Source: Leifsonia sp. 1010
Lineage (GTDB): Bacteria; Actinomycetota; Actinomycetes; Actinomycetales; Microbacteriaceae
DNA: 64,000 bases
NCBI RefSeq assembly: GCF_031455295.1
Contig: NZ_JAVDSL010000001.1
Coordinates: 868,001-932,000 of the forward strand
Direction: 5' to 3'
Program-made: the position numbers and the translations under genes
The notes under the pieces: generated by a model
Database searches by the model: none
Told to the model about the DNA's origin: nothing
What the model saw: only the letters and a program-made list of their open reading frames with translations
Part shown: one piece after another, positions 43,935-52,954 of the stretch
Position numbering within the stretch: the first letter of the stretch is position 1
Layout: each line of letters starts with the position of its first letter

Positions 43935-45260
43935 CTACTTGACGGTGTAGCCCTGCTGCTTGGCGTAGCTCACGACCGCCTTCTGGTAGGTCTCGAGCGC
44001 TGCCTCCGGCGTCGCCTTGCCCTTGTTGGTCGCGTTGACCGCGTCGGTCAGCTTGTCGTACACGAGGTTCTGGAACGGGCTGAACTGGAAGCCCTTGTAG
44101 TCCTTCGCCGCGGTGAGGAAGACATCCTTGTTGATCTGCTGCCCGCCGAAGAAGGGGTACGCCTTCGACGTGAAGTAGTCGGACTCGAGGATGGGCTTCC
44201 AGAGCGGGAACAGCGCCGCCTTCTCGATGCCCAGCTTCCAGGCCTCCTCGGTGCCGAAGATCTCGGTGGCGACCTTGGCCGCCGCCTTCTGGTCCTGCGC
44301 CTGCTTGCTCACCGCGAAGGCCGAACCGCCGATGTTGATCTGGACGGGGTTCGCCGGGTCCCATTGCGGGACGGGAGCGACGGCCCACTTCGCCGTCTTG
44401 TCGGCGCCGGTGAAGCCCTGCAGGTAACCGGGCAGCCACGCGGCCGCGATCACCGAGGCGTAGGTGCCGTTGACGAGGTGCGTGTTGTAGTCGGTGGTGG
44501 AGGAGTCCTCCGTGCCGACGAGCTTCTTCTGCACGAGTCCGTTCCAGTAGGTGAGCACCTTCTGGCTGGCCGGGTCGTCGAGGTCGACCTTGATGTCCTG
44601 CTTGCCGCTCAGCTCGAACGGAGCGGCGCCCGCCTGGGCGAACAGCGCCGTCTGGTAGGCGCGGCCGTTGCCCGGGAAGTCGGTCATCAGGGTCTTGCCG
44701 CCGGTCGCGGCCTTGATCTTCTCGGCGTCGGCCGCGTACTCGTCCCAGGTGGTGGGGACGGTGAGGCCGTACTTGTCGAAGAGGTCCTTGCGGTAGAGCA
44801 GGCCGACCGGGCCGCCGTCCACCGGGATGGCGTACGCGGAGCCGTTGCTGCTGACGTCGCTCCAGGCGCCTTCGGAGTAGTTGTCCTTGACCTTGTCGGC
44901 GCCGAGCTTGCTCAGGTCGACGATGGAGCCGTCGGCGATGTAGCTCGGGACGACCTCGCTCTCGAGCATCACGACATCGGGGGCGCCGGAGCCGGCCTGG
45001 ATCGCCGTCGAGAACTTCGTGTACTCGTCGTTACCCGCACCGGTGTTCGTCCAGCAGATCTGGACGTCCTTGTGGTTCTTGTTGAACAGGTCGACGACCG
45101 GCTCGAAGTTGGGATACCAGGCCCACATGGTGACCTGCTTGGCATCGGAATGGACGATCTTGTTCTGGCAGCTGGCTGCTGCGCCGCTGCCTCCGGAACA
45201 CCCGGTGAGCGCCGCGACCGCGACTGCGATCACGCCGCCCGCTGCAAGGAGCTTCTTCAT
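43935..45260 (-). CDS. Extracellular sugar-binding lipoprotein
   Basis: 441 aa from ATG 45260 (AAGGGA upstream). Signal peptide with lipobox LTGC at about residues 19-22, then a family 1 solute-binding fold (VTMWAWYPNFEPVVDLFNK). First gene of the transporter-GH51 operon; LacI operators lie just upstream. Expected to deliver arabino-oligosaccharides. Confidence 0.93.
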   Translation of the reverse strand: MKKLLAAGGVIAVAVAALTGCSGGSGAAASCQNKIVHSDAKQVTMWAWYPNFEPVVDLFNKNHKDVQICWTNTGAGNDEYTKFSTAIQAGSGAPDVVMLESEVVPSYIADGSIVDLSKLGADKVKDNYSEGAWSDVSSNGSAYAIPVDGGPVGLLYRKDLFDKYGLTVPTTWDEYAADAEKIKAATGGKTLMTDFPGNGRAYQTALFAQAGAAPFELSGKQDIKVDLDDPASQKVLTYWNGLVQKKLVGTEDSSTTDYNTHLVNGTYASVIAAAWLPGYLQGFTGADKTAKWAVAPVPQWDPANPVQINIGGSAFAVSKQAQDQKAAAKVATEIFGTEEAWKLGIEKAALFPLWKPILESDYFTSKAYPFFGGQQINKDVFLTAAKDYKGFQFSPFQNLVYDKLTDAVNATNKGKATPEAALETYQKAVVSYAKQQGYTVK

Positions 45261-45293
45261 TGGATTCCCTTCGCGGTGTGCTGACACCCTTGT

Positions 45294-45320
45294 CTACAAC
45301 GTTAGAGAACAACGTTGTAG
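45294..45320. promoter_or_regulatory. Tandem LacI-type operators upstream of the sugar operon
   Basis: Two AACGTT centres (45298-45303 and 45311-45316) 13 bp apart; the second is embedded in the perfect palindrome ACAACGTTGT. LacI-family sites typically contain such a core. Lies between the lacI-type gene and the binding-protein start. Confidence 0.7.
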
Positions 45321-45364
45321 AGACCATGATGCAGAACGGATGTGACCGTGTCAAACGGATTTCG

Positions 45365-46378
45365 TCAGGCCCGTGTCGACTCGCGTTCGACCAGCCGGAA
45401 CGGCATCGGCAGCCGCTCGGGGACGAACGGCTCGTCCGGGTGCTCGATCCTCCGCACCAACAGGTCGATGGCCGTGCGGGCGATCCGCTCCCGGCCCGGG
45501 TCGATCGACGACAGGCTCGGGATGGAGTACTCCGTCTCCTCGATGTCGTCGAAACCGATCACGGCAACGTCCTCCGGGACCCGTCGTCCGGCCTCCTGGA
45601 GCGCGCGCAGCGCCCCGAGCGCGATGGCGTCGTTGAACGCGACGACGCCGTCGAACCGCATCCCCGTCGCGAGCAGTTCGCGCATCGCGTCCGCACCGTT
45701 GCGCCGGTGCCAGGGGTCGACCGGAACCACCAGCGTCTCGTCGAACGGCAGGCCGGCGGCCTCCAGCGCCTGGCGGTATCCCTCCAGACGCAGCGCGGCC
45801 GAGCCGACCTGGTCGGCGGGATGCGCGCCGAACGCCACGATCCGCCGGCGGCCGGAGTACAGCAGGTGCTCGGTCGCCGCACGGATCCCCTCGGTGTTGG
45901 CGATGATCACATGGTCGCGCGGCACATCCACGTTACGGTCGCCCAGCAGCACCACCGGCGTGCCCAGCTCCGCCAGCAGCTCGACGTCGCTCTGATCGAG
46001 GGCGAGCACGCTGTGCAGCACACCGTCGACGGTCTGGGCGTGCGGATGCCGCAGCGCGCCGATCTCCTGGCGACGGTCGAGGCCGTACTGCTCGATCAGG
46101 ACGGCCAGCCCTCGCTCGGCCGCCGCCATCATCACCGCGTCCGCGAGTTCGGCGAAATACGCGTTCCGCAGATTCGGGATCATCAGCGAGATCACATTGG
46201 TCCGCCCCGAGCGGAGTCCGCGTGCGAGGAAGTTGGGCCGGTAGCCGAGCACGTCGATCGCATCCAGCACCTTGCGCCGCGTCTGCTCACGGACGTGAGG
46301 GTGGTCGTTGATCACGTTCGAGACGGTCTTGACCGATACTCCGGCGAGCACGCTCACGTCCTGCATCGTCGCGGCCAT
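45365..46378 (-). CDS. LacI family transcriptional regulator
   Basis: 337 aa. N-terminal helix-turn-helix MQDVSVLAGVSVKTVSNVIND and hinge LGYRPNFLARGLRSGRT; C-terminal periplasmic-binding fold. Ends 105 nt before the binding-protein start, so it heads the region on the same strand. Likely represses the arabinoside operon until a sugar binds. Confidence 0.95.
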   Translation of the reverse strand: MAATMQDVSVLAGVSVKTVSNVINDHPHVREQTRRKVLDAIDVLGYRPNFLARGLRSGRTNVISLMIPNLRNAYFAELADAVMMAAAERGLAVLIEQYGLDRRQEIGALRHPHAQTVDGVLHSVLALDQSDVELLAELGTPVVLLGDRNVDVPRDHVIIANTEGIRAATEHLLYSGRRRIVAFGAHPADQVGSAALRLEGYRQALEAAGLPFDETLVVPVDPWHRRNGADAMRELLATGMRFDGVVAFNDAIALGALRALQEAGRRVPEDVAVIGFDDIEETEYSIPSLSSIDPGRERIARTAIDLLVRRIEHPDEPFVPERLPMPFRLVERESTRA

Positions 46379-46410
46379 GCACGCTCCCCTCTCGCAGCCC
46401 TGCTGTGACT

Positions 46411-46426
46411 TTATAACGTTGGAACG
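46411..46426. promoter_or_regulatory. Possible lacI autoregulatory site
   Basis: TTATAACGTTGGAACG contains the same AACGTT core as the sites at 45298 and 45311 and lies 33 nt upstream of the LacI start. Confidence 0.45.
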
Positions 46427-46477
46427 ACGATCGTCGTCGCAGCGGCCGGAACGCGCGCCGAGCCCCGCTGCGACGGG

Positions 46478-47227
46478 TCAGCGGAGGGCGGCCGGCCGAA
46501 CCCGGACGGGCGCGAGCCACGCCGAGACGATCACCGCCGTCAGGGCGCCCGCCGCCATGATCGCCGCCAGCACGACCACCTGGAAGCGGCCGGCCTCGAG
46601 CGGGGACACGCCTCCGAAGATCGCCCCGACGAAGGCGCCGGGAAGCGTCACCAGGCCGGTCGTCTTCGTCTGGTCGACGGACGGGATCAGCGCAGAATAG
46701 ACGGCGTTGCGCGCCAGCTCCAGCGTCGACTGCCGAGGGGTCGCACCCAGCGCGAGCCAGCCCTCCACCTCGTCCCAGTGATCGCCGACCGCCTCCGTGA
46801 AGCGGCGCCCCGCCAGCGTCGCGATGCTCATCGAGTTGCCGATCACGATGCCGCCGATCGCGAGGGCGTAGCGCGCGCTGAACTCGATGGCCCCGGTGAG
46901 GAAGACCACCGAGAACGACACGATGACGCCGACCGCCATGGCGGTTGCCATCATCACGGCGTGCTCCGACGACCATCCGATCCGGCGCGTCGCCGTCGCG
47001 GCCGCCACGGAGAACATGACGAGGAGGGCCAGTGCGACCCAGAGCGGATCGGTGATGACGCCGGCGAGCACAACGCTGATGACGGCGAGCTGTGCGGCAC
47101 CGCGGAGGATGGCGAGGGCGGGCGCCCAGCGATGCGGCACGCCGTAGGCGGCGAGCACCCCGACGGCGACGAGCGCGAGCACGGCGACGCCCAGCAGCGT
47201 GGGCGCCAGCTCGTGGACGATGGGCAC
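46478..47227 (-). CDS. FetB/UPF0014 family ABC permease
   Basis: 249 aa, about seven helices. Family motifs WSSEHAVMMATAMAVGV, GNSMSIATLAGRRF, LALGATPRQST and LPGAFVGAIFGGVSPLEAGRFQ. FetAB exports iron in E. coli; the FetA ATPase is not adjacent here. Lies between lacI and flgE; likely a separate transcript. Confidence 0.88.
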   Translation of the reverse strand: MPIVHELAPTLLGVAVLALVAVGVLAAYGVPHRWAPALAILRGAAQLAVISVVLAGVITDPLWVALALLVMFSVAAATATRRIGWSSEHAVMMATAMAVGVIVSFSVVFLTGAIEFSARYALAIGGIVIGNSMSIATLAGRRFTEAVGDHWDEVEGWLALGATPRQSTLELARNAVYSALIPSVDQTKTTGLVTLPGAFVGAIFGGVSPLEAGRFQVVVLAAIMAAGALTAVIVSAWLAPVRVRPAALR

Positions 47228-47301
47228 CCGACGAGCCTACGGCGCGGCGCGGGAGCAGCGGAAACGGAGGAGATCCGGACGGGGGATGCGGCCGGATGCA
47301 T

Positions 47302-47348
47302 GAAACGGAGGGGACCCGGCCGGCAACGCACCGGAGCCCCTCCGTTTC
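47302..47348 (-). terminator. Terminator-like hairpin after flgE
   Basis: GAAACGGAGGGG (47302-47313) pairs perfectly over 12 bp with CCCCTCCGTTTC (47337-47348), 8 nt beyond the flgE stop on the minus strand. Ends the twelve-gene basal-body operon. Confidence 0.65.
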
Positions 47349-47355
47349 GACGAGA

Positions 47356-48528
47356 TCAGCGCTTGAGGTTGGTGAGCTCCTGCAGCACCTCGTCCGAGGT
47401 CGTGATGATGCGGGCGTTCGCCTGGAAGCCGCGCTGCGCGACGATCAGGTTGGTGAACTCCTGCGAGAGGTCGACGTTCGACATCTCCAGCGAGCCGCCC
47501 TGGAGCTGGCCGAGGCCGTCCTCGCCGGGGCCGCCGAGCTGGGCCGCACCCGAGTTGACGGTGGCGCGGTAGGTCGAGCCGCCGCCCTTCTCGAGGCCGC
47601 CCGGGTTCACGAACGTGGCGAGTGCGATGCGGCCCACCGCCTGCTTGTCCCCGTTCGAGAAGAGTCCCGTGATCGTGCCGTCCTTGTCGAGGGTGAACGA
47701 CTCGAGGGTTCCCGCCGCGCGGCCGTTCTGGTCCTTGAAGGCGACCGTGGTGATGCCCGAGTAGCCCGTGACCGCGCCGAGGTTGACCGCGACGCCGCCG
47801 ACCGTTAGCGCGCCGCCGCCGGTGAGGACGCCGTCGGTGAAGGTGAGGGTGCTGTTTCCGGTCGCGCCCGTGGCGTCCGTGCCCGCCACATCCCAGCCGG
47901 TGCCCGTCTTGGTGAACGTCAGGGTGAGCTTCCGGGCGGTGCCGTTCGCGTCGTACACGGAGATGTCGCGCACCAGCTGGTCGCCGGCCGCGGCGTCGGA
48001 GGGCAGGTTGCCGGTGACGTTCGAGGTCGTGGTGGCCGAGGCGGGGGTGACGGCCTTCAGCGGGATGGTGATGTCGCTCAGCGCGCCGCCCTGCTGGATG
48101 ACGCCGTTGACGGCGTTCCAGCCCTGCAGGATGGCACCGCCCGGACCGACCAGGCGGCCGAGCGCGTCGGGATCGAGCGACCCTGCGCGCGTGTAGACCG
48201 TCTCGCCGCCGACCTTCATCACGAAGAAGCCGTCGCCGTTGATCATGATGTCGGTGGAGCGGCCCGTCGCCTGGGCGGCGCCCTGCGTGAAGTTGGTCGA
48301 GATGCCCGCGACGAGCACGCCGAGGCCGATCTGGGCCGGGTTCGTTCCGCCGGTCTGGCCCTGCGGCGCGCCGGCGCCCTGCACCAGCTGCGACAGGGTG
48401 TCCTGGAACTGCACGGCGGACGACTTGAACGCGGTCGTGTTGACGTTGGCGATGTTGTTGCCCGTCACATCCAGCATGGTCTGGTGCGAGCGGAGGCCGG
48501 AGATTCCGGAGTAGAGCGAGCGGAGCAT
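47356..48528 (-). CDS. flgE: Flagellar hook protein FlgE
   Basis: 390 aa. N-terminal rod/hook motif DVTGNNIANVNTTAFKSSAVQFQD and C-terminal SNVDLSQEFTNLIVAQRGFQANARIITTSDEVLQEL-type helix. Last gene of the flgB operon, 31 nt after flgD. Confidence 0.96.
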   Translation of the reverse strand: MLRSLYSGISGLRSHQTMLDVTGNNIANVNTTAFKSSAVQFQDTLSQLVQGAGAPQGQTGGTNPAQIGLGVLVAGISTNFTQGAAQATGRSTDIMINGDGFFVMKVGGETVYTRAGSLDPDALGRLVGPGGAILQGWNAVNGVIQQGGALSDITIPLKAVTPASATTTSNVTGNLPSDAAAGDQLVRDISVYDANGTARKLTLTFTKTGTGWDVAGTDATGATGNSTLTFTDGVLTGGGALTVGGVAVNLGAVTGYSGITTVAFKDQNGRAAGTLESFTLDKDGTITGLFSNGDKQAVGRIALATFVNPGGLEKGGGSTYRATVNSGAAQLGGPGEDGLGQLQGGSLEMSNVDLSQEFTNLIVAQRGFQANARIITTSDEVLQELTNLKR

Positions 48529-48559
48529 GGCGTTTCCTTTCTGAGGAAGGTGCGTGAGG

Positions 48560-49021
48560 TCAGGCGGTCGGCGTCGTGGAGCCCGAGCCGGCTGGGGCGG
48601 GGGTGACCACGCCGAGGATGGCGTCGAGGGCGAGCTTCTGATCGCCGACCGTGACGATCGGGACGGCGCCGGCGTAGGAGACGGACGAGGCGAGCCCGGT
48701 CTGGGTGTCGCCGTTCTTGTCGAGGTAGCTCACGGTGTGACCGATGAGCGCGGCCGCGGCCTGCCGCATCTGGAGGGCGAAGCCCTCCTGCGCGGTCGTG
48801 TCCATGTTGGTGAGCTTCTCCATCATGGCCAGCTGCGTCGTCTGGGCGATCATCTGGTTGGTGTCCATCGGCGAGCTGGGGTCCTGGTTGCGGAGCTGCG
48901 TGACCAGCAGCTGCATGAAGGCCTCGCTGTCGAGCGACTGCTTCGGTGTCCGCGTGGGCGGAGTGGAGTAGATGCCGCCCGTGGGGGCGGTGTCTGCTCC
49001 GGTGATGGGGTCGACGGCCAC
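48560..49021 (-). CDS. flgD: Hook-assembly cap protein FlgD
   Basis: 153 aa. The N-terminal conserved part reads SLDSEAFMQLLVTQLRNQDP and MDTNQMIAQTTQLAMMEKL; the C-terminal domain is short. FlgD caps the growing hook and is replaced by FlgK. Shorter than the E. coli protein, normal for Gram-positives. Confidence 0.94.
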   Translation of the reverse strand: MAVDPITGADTAPTGGIYSTPPTRTPKQSLDSEAFMQLLVTQLRNQDPSSPMDTNQMIAQTTQLAMMEKLTNMDTTAQEGFALQMRQAAAALIGHTVSYLDKNGDTQTGLASSVSYAGAVPIVTVGDQKLALDAILGVVTPAPAGSGSTTPTA

Positions 49022-49033
49022 GGTGGCTCCCTT

Positions 49034-50521
49034 CTAGACGATCAGGTCGATGGTGTGCGCGGACCCGTCCGCGGGTGCGGACGGGGTGGATCGGGGGGCT
49101 GCGACGCCCTCGGAGGCTCGGGTCGCGGTCGGGCGTCCCTCCGGTGCGCCGTGACGACCGCCGCCGGGTGCGTCGTGCTGCGGCGCCGGCTGGTTCTGCG
49201 ACGACAGGTCGAGGGTGCCGGTGAGGCCTGCGCCGCCGAGGTCGCGGCGGAGGTCCGGGAGGATGGCACGCAGCGCATCCCTCCCGGCATCCGTCGGCGC
49301 GAACAGCTCGACGCGGACGCCCTCTCCGCCGACGTGCGCGCGGACCGTGACCGGGCCGAGCGTGTCGGGGGTGACGTGCACGGTCATCACGTGCTCGCCG
49401 GCGCCGGCCGCGGCGAGGGTGAACACCGGGCGGGCGAGTTGGGCGCCGAGGGTGGGCTGGGGTGCGGAGGACGCGGGGGCGGCGACCGGTTGCGCGGCCG
49501 GAGCGCGGTCGAGACCGGGCAGCGGCTGCGGGGCGGCCGTCGGTGCGGCGACCGGGTCCGTCTTAGACGGCTCCGGGCGAGTGGATGCGGTGGGCGCGGC
49601 AGCTGCGGACGTCACCGCCGCGGCTGAGACTCCGGCGGTGGCGGTCTGCGGGGCCGGAAGGGGCGCCGTCGGCCCGGCGTCTGTTCGGGCGACTGCCGCT
49701 GGAGCCGTGGACGCGGGCGCCGCTCCGCCGATTCCCGTTGTGGGAGCCGCGGCAGCGCCGGCCTCGCCGGAATTCGCGCGCGAAGCGGCAGCGGGGTCGC
49801 TCGCACCGCGAGCTGGTCGAGGCGAGGCGCCCGCCTCTCCGCTCTCCGCCGCGGCCGCGACCGCGGCGGTCGCCACGAGTGGTGACTCGTTGCCCTGATT
49901 CGGGCCGAGCGGTGACGCGATGTCGCTGCTCGGTGCCGGGGCGCCGGAGACCGGGGACGTCGCGGCGGTGGGTTGGGGCGCGGCGGCGGCCCCGGACGAC
50001 GCGCCGACGATCTGGGCGACATCGGAAGGCGCGACAGCGGCCGTGGCGGCGGCGAGCGGGGATGCGGCGGCCGGGGCGGGTGCGGCTGGGGCGGATGCGA
50101 CTGGAGCGGTCACGACGGGCGACGTCGTAGCGGCCGGCAGACCAGGAACGGTGGTGGCGGCCTGCGTCGGCGCGGTCGGCGATGATGACGCCGTTTCCGT
50201 GCCGGTCGCTGCGGCACCCGCTGACGTGCCGTCAGTGCCGGCGGCAGCATTCTTCTGACCGTCCGCACCCCCGGCCTCCGCCGGTCGGGCGGTGTCTCGC
50301 GTGGCGGCAGCTCCGGACGCATCCGGCTTGTCCACACCCCGGTCGTGCTCGCGCGCCGCCTTCGGCCGCGATCCGCCGTGCGCATCCCGCGGGGTGGCAT
50401 CCACCGCGCCCTGCAGGAAGGCGTCGAACGCGTCGGCGGAGCCCTTCGTCGCGCCGGCGCCCGGCCGGGCCGCTGTGGACGGCGCGGCGGGCGAAGCGGA
50501 GGTGACCGTCGCCGGGCTCAC
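49034..50521 (-). CDS. fliK: Hook-length control protein FliK
   Basis: 495 aa. About 370 residues of Ala/Pro/Thr/Ser-rich low-complexity ruler region, then the C-terminal hook-binding domain (VMTVHVTPDTLGPVTVRAHVGGEGVRVELF). FliK measures hook length and triggers the FlhB switch. ATGA overlap with the NlpC/P60 gene. Confidence 0.92.
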   Translation of the reverse strand: MSPATVTSASPAAPSTAARPGAGATKGSADAFDAFLQGAVDATPRDAHGGSRPKAAREHDRGVDKPDASGAAATRDTARPAEAGGADGQKNAAAGTDGTSAGAAATGTETASSSPTAPTQAATTVPGLPAATTSPVVTAPVASAPAAPAPAAASPLAAATAAVAPSDVAQIVGASSGAAAAPQPTAATSPVSGAPAPSSDIASPLGPNQGNESPLVATAAVAAAAESGEAGASPRPARGASDPAAASRANSGEAGAAAAPTTGIGGAAPASTAPAAVARTDAGPTAPLPAPQTATAGVSAAAVTSAAAAPTASTRPEPSKTDPVAAPTAAPQPLPGLDRAPAAQPVAAPASSAPQPTLGAQLARPVFTLAAAGAGEHVMTVHVTPDTLGPVTVRAHVGGEGVRVELFAPTDAGRDALRAILPDLRRDLGGAGLTGTLDLSSQNQPAPQHDAPGGGRHGAPEGRPTATRASEGVAAPRSTPSAPADGSAHTIDLIV

Positions 50522-51195
50522 AGGGAGCCTCCCTGAACGAGCGACGCGAACAGCGAGCGCATCATGTCCGCCTGGGCGGAGGACGCGGACGACGCAGAGC
50601 CACCGAGCCCCGAAACCGCCGACGCCGCACTCGCCGGCGCCGCCTGGGGAAGCACCCGCCGGATCGTCACGATGTCGGAGTCGCTCATCCAGTTGTCCAC
50701 GAGGCTGACGTTGCGCCCTTCGCTCGGAGCGTGGATGACCTTGCCGTCTCCCGCGTAGATGACAATGTGCTCGCCGCCGTTGGTGACGATCAGGTCGCCG
50801 GGCTGCGCCTGAGCGAGTGACGGCACCTCGGTGCCGACCGTCGACTGCCCGGAGACGAGGCGCGGCACGTCGATGCCGAGATCCTTGAACACGCGCTGCA
50901 CCAGCCCGGAGCAGTCGAGCCCGGAAGCACTGGTGCCGCCGAAGACGTAGGGGACGCCGAGGTACTTCTTGGCGTCCGCGACGACATCGGCGCCCGTCGG
51001 TGATCCCGAACCGCTCGTCGCACCGAGCGCGCCGGACAGCGCAGCGGCGAAGTCGGTGGCCGACGTGGCCGACGCGCCCGATGTCCCGGAAGCGGACGAC
51101 GCCGACCCGGCAGCCGCCGTCTTCGCCGGGTTCTCCAGCTGCACCAGCGTCGCCTGGATCTGCGCGATGCGCCCGATGGCGTCCGTGACGGTCAT
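50518..51195 (-). CDS. NlpC/P60 peptidoglycan endopeptidase in flagellar operon
   Basis: 225 aa from ATG 51195. N-terminal helical part, Ser/Ala linker, then an NlpC/P60 domain: Cys in GLDCSGLVQRVF, His in GGEHIVIYAG and a polar residue after VIHAPSEG. No signal peptide, so it is probably exported by the flagellar system to open the wall for the rod, the role FlgJ plays elsewhere. ATGA overlaps on both sides. Confidence 0.9.
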   Translation of the reverse strand: MTVTDAIGRIAQIQATLVQLENPAKTAAAGSASSASGTSGASATSATDFAAALSGALGATSGSGSPTGADVVADAKKYLGVPYVFGGTSASGLDCSGLVQRVFKDLGIDVPRLVSGQSTVGTEVPSLAQAQPGDLIVTNGGEHIVIYAGDGKVIHAPSEGRNVSLVDNWMSDSDIVTIRRVLPQAAPASAASAVSGLGGSASSASSAQADMMRSLFASLVQGGSL

Positions 51196-51626
51196 GCCTC
51201 TCCCCCTTCTCGCGCGCGCTGCCACGCGCCCGTGGCCATCTCGTCGATGGCCGACTGCTCGGCGCTCAGCTCGCCGGCGATCACCTCGGCACGGTGGCGG
51301 TTCTCGAGCTTCTCCAGCCCGACCGCGCGCTTCTTCGCCTCGGTGAACGCCTCCTGCGCAGCAGCCGCATCGGCTTCGCGTTGTGCGGCGAGCGCCGACA
51401 GGTCGGCGAGCATGCTGCGGCTGGATGCGCGCGCGGCGGCCATGGCGAAGAGCGTCCCCGCATCGGTCGCCTCCGCGGGCACGGCGTGCAGCGCGGCGAT
51501 GGCGCGCGCCTGCCGCTCCCCCGCATCCCGCCGGAGGGCGTTGGCCGCGGCGAGGTCGCTCGCGGCGTGCTCCTTCTCGATCTGCCGCAGCCGCAGCAGA
51601 CCGGCCAGTGCGAATGCTCGTGCCAT
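51192..51626 (-). CDS. fliJ: Flagellar export chaperone FliJ
   Basis: 144 aa, almost entirely helical coiled coil, starting MARAFALAGLLRLRQIEKEHA. FliJ couples the FliI ATPase to FlhA. Starts in a TGATG overlap with fliI; a GTG one codon upstream is possible. Confidence 0.88.
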   Translation of the reverse strand: MARAFALAGLLRLRQIEKEHAASDLAAANALRRDAGERQARAIAALHAVPAEATDAGTLFAMAAARASSRSMLADLSALAAQREADAAAAQEAFTEAKKRAVGLEKLENRHRAEVIAGELSAEQSAIDEMATGAWQRAREGGEA

Positions 51627-52954
51627 CACACGCCTCCCAGCATCCCGATGAGTGCCTGCAACCGGGCCCACGACTCCGCCGACGGGGCCGGTTCGCCGAT
51701 TCCCTGGCGCAGGAAGGCGTCGATCGCGTCGGCGTTGGCGACCGCCGCATCCACCTTCGGATTGGTCCCCGGCTTGTAGGCGCCGACATCCAGCAGGTCT
51801 TGTGCCGCGACCTTGGCGGCCAGCACGCTGCGCAGGGCGATCGCCGCCGCGCGCTGCTCGGGGGTCGTCACGCGGGAGGCGAGACGGGAGACCGAGCCCA
51901 GCACATCCACCGACGGAAAGTGCCCCACGACCGAGAGCCTGCGGTCGAGCACGACGTGACCGTCGAGGATGGAGCGCGCCGCGTCGGCGATCGGCTCGTT
52001 GTGGTCGTCGCCGTCCACGAGCACGGTGTACAGGCCGGTGATCGAGCCGGTCTCGCCCGTCCCCGCCCGCTCGAGCAGTTGCGCGAGCAGCGAGAACGTC
52101 GACGGCGGGTAACCGCGCGTCGCGGGCGGCTCTCCGGCCGAGAGGCCGATCTCGCGCTGCGCCATGGCGACACGGGTCAGGGAGTCCATCATCAGCACGA
52201 CGTCGGCGCCCTCGTCGCGGAACGCCTCGGCGATGCGGGTCGCCGCGAACGCCGCACGCAGGCGCATGACGGCCGGTTCGTCCGAGGTCGCCACGACCAC
52301 GACCGAGCGTGCGAGGCCGTCGGGGCCGAGGTCGTCTTCGAGGAACTCGCGCACCTCGCGCCCGCGCTCCCCCACCAGCGCGATGACCGACACCTGCGCG
52401 TCGGTCCCCCGCGCGATCATCGAGAGCAGCGACGACTTGCCGACGCCCGAGCCGGCGAACAGACCCAGGCGCTGGCCGCGGCCGGTGCTCACCATCGTGT
52501 CGAGCACGCGGACGCCGAGGCCGATGGGCTGCAGGATGCGCGCGCGGCGCATCGCGTCGGGTGCGCGGTTGCCCAGTGCGACGAAGCTGTCCGCCTCGAT
52601 CGGCCCGCGGCCATCGACGGGGCGGCCGAGCGCGTCGACGACGCGGCCGAGCATCCCCCGCCCGGTCGGGACGAGCAGCGGGGCGCGCACGGCACGCGCG
52701 GCGGCACCCGCCGCCACACCGGTCAGCGGGCCATACGGCATCACGCGGACACGGTCGGCCGTCGTCGCCACGACCTCGGCGTGAACGCCCGGCTCCTCCC
52801 CGATCACGACGACGTCGCCGATCGCGGCGGGTACTCCTTCGAGTTCGGCGCCGAGGCCCACCACGGCGCTGACCCGGCCGACGGTCTCGACCTGCGCGGC
52901 CGCGACGGCCGCATCCCAGCGACCGCCGACGACCGGGTTAAGCACCGCGCTCAC
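51626..52954 (-). CDS. fliI: Flagellar export ATPase FliI
   Basis: 442 aa from GTG 52954 (GTGA overlap with fliH). P-loop GLFAGSGVGKSSLL, Walker B DVVLMMDSLTRVA, and SAGEPPATRGYPPSTFS typical of FliI/SctN. Unfolds or releases export substrates. Confidence 0.96.
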   Translation of the reverse strand: MSAVLNPVVGGRWDAAVAAAQVETVGRVSAVVGLGAELEGVPAAIGDVVVIGEEPGVHAEVVATTADRVRVMPYGPLTGVAAGAAARAVRAPLLVPTGRGMLGRVVDALGRPVDGRGPIEADSFVALGNRAPDAMRRARILQPIGLGVRVLDTMVSTGRGQRLGLFAGSGVGKSSLLSMIARGTDAQVSVIALVGERGREVREFLEDDLGPDGLARSVVVVATSDEPAVMRLRAAFAATRIAEAFRDEGADVVLMMDSLTRVAMAQREIGLSAGEPPATRGYPPSTFSLLAQLLERAGTGETGSITGLYTVLVDGDDHNEPIADAARSILDGHVVLDRRLSVVGHFPSVDVLGSVSRLASRVTTPEQRAAAIALRSVLAAKVAAQDLLDVGAYKPGTNPKVDAAVANADAIDAFLRQGIGEPAPSAESWARLQALIGMLGGV

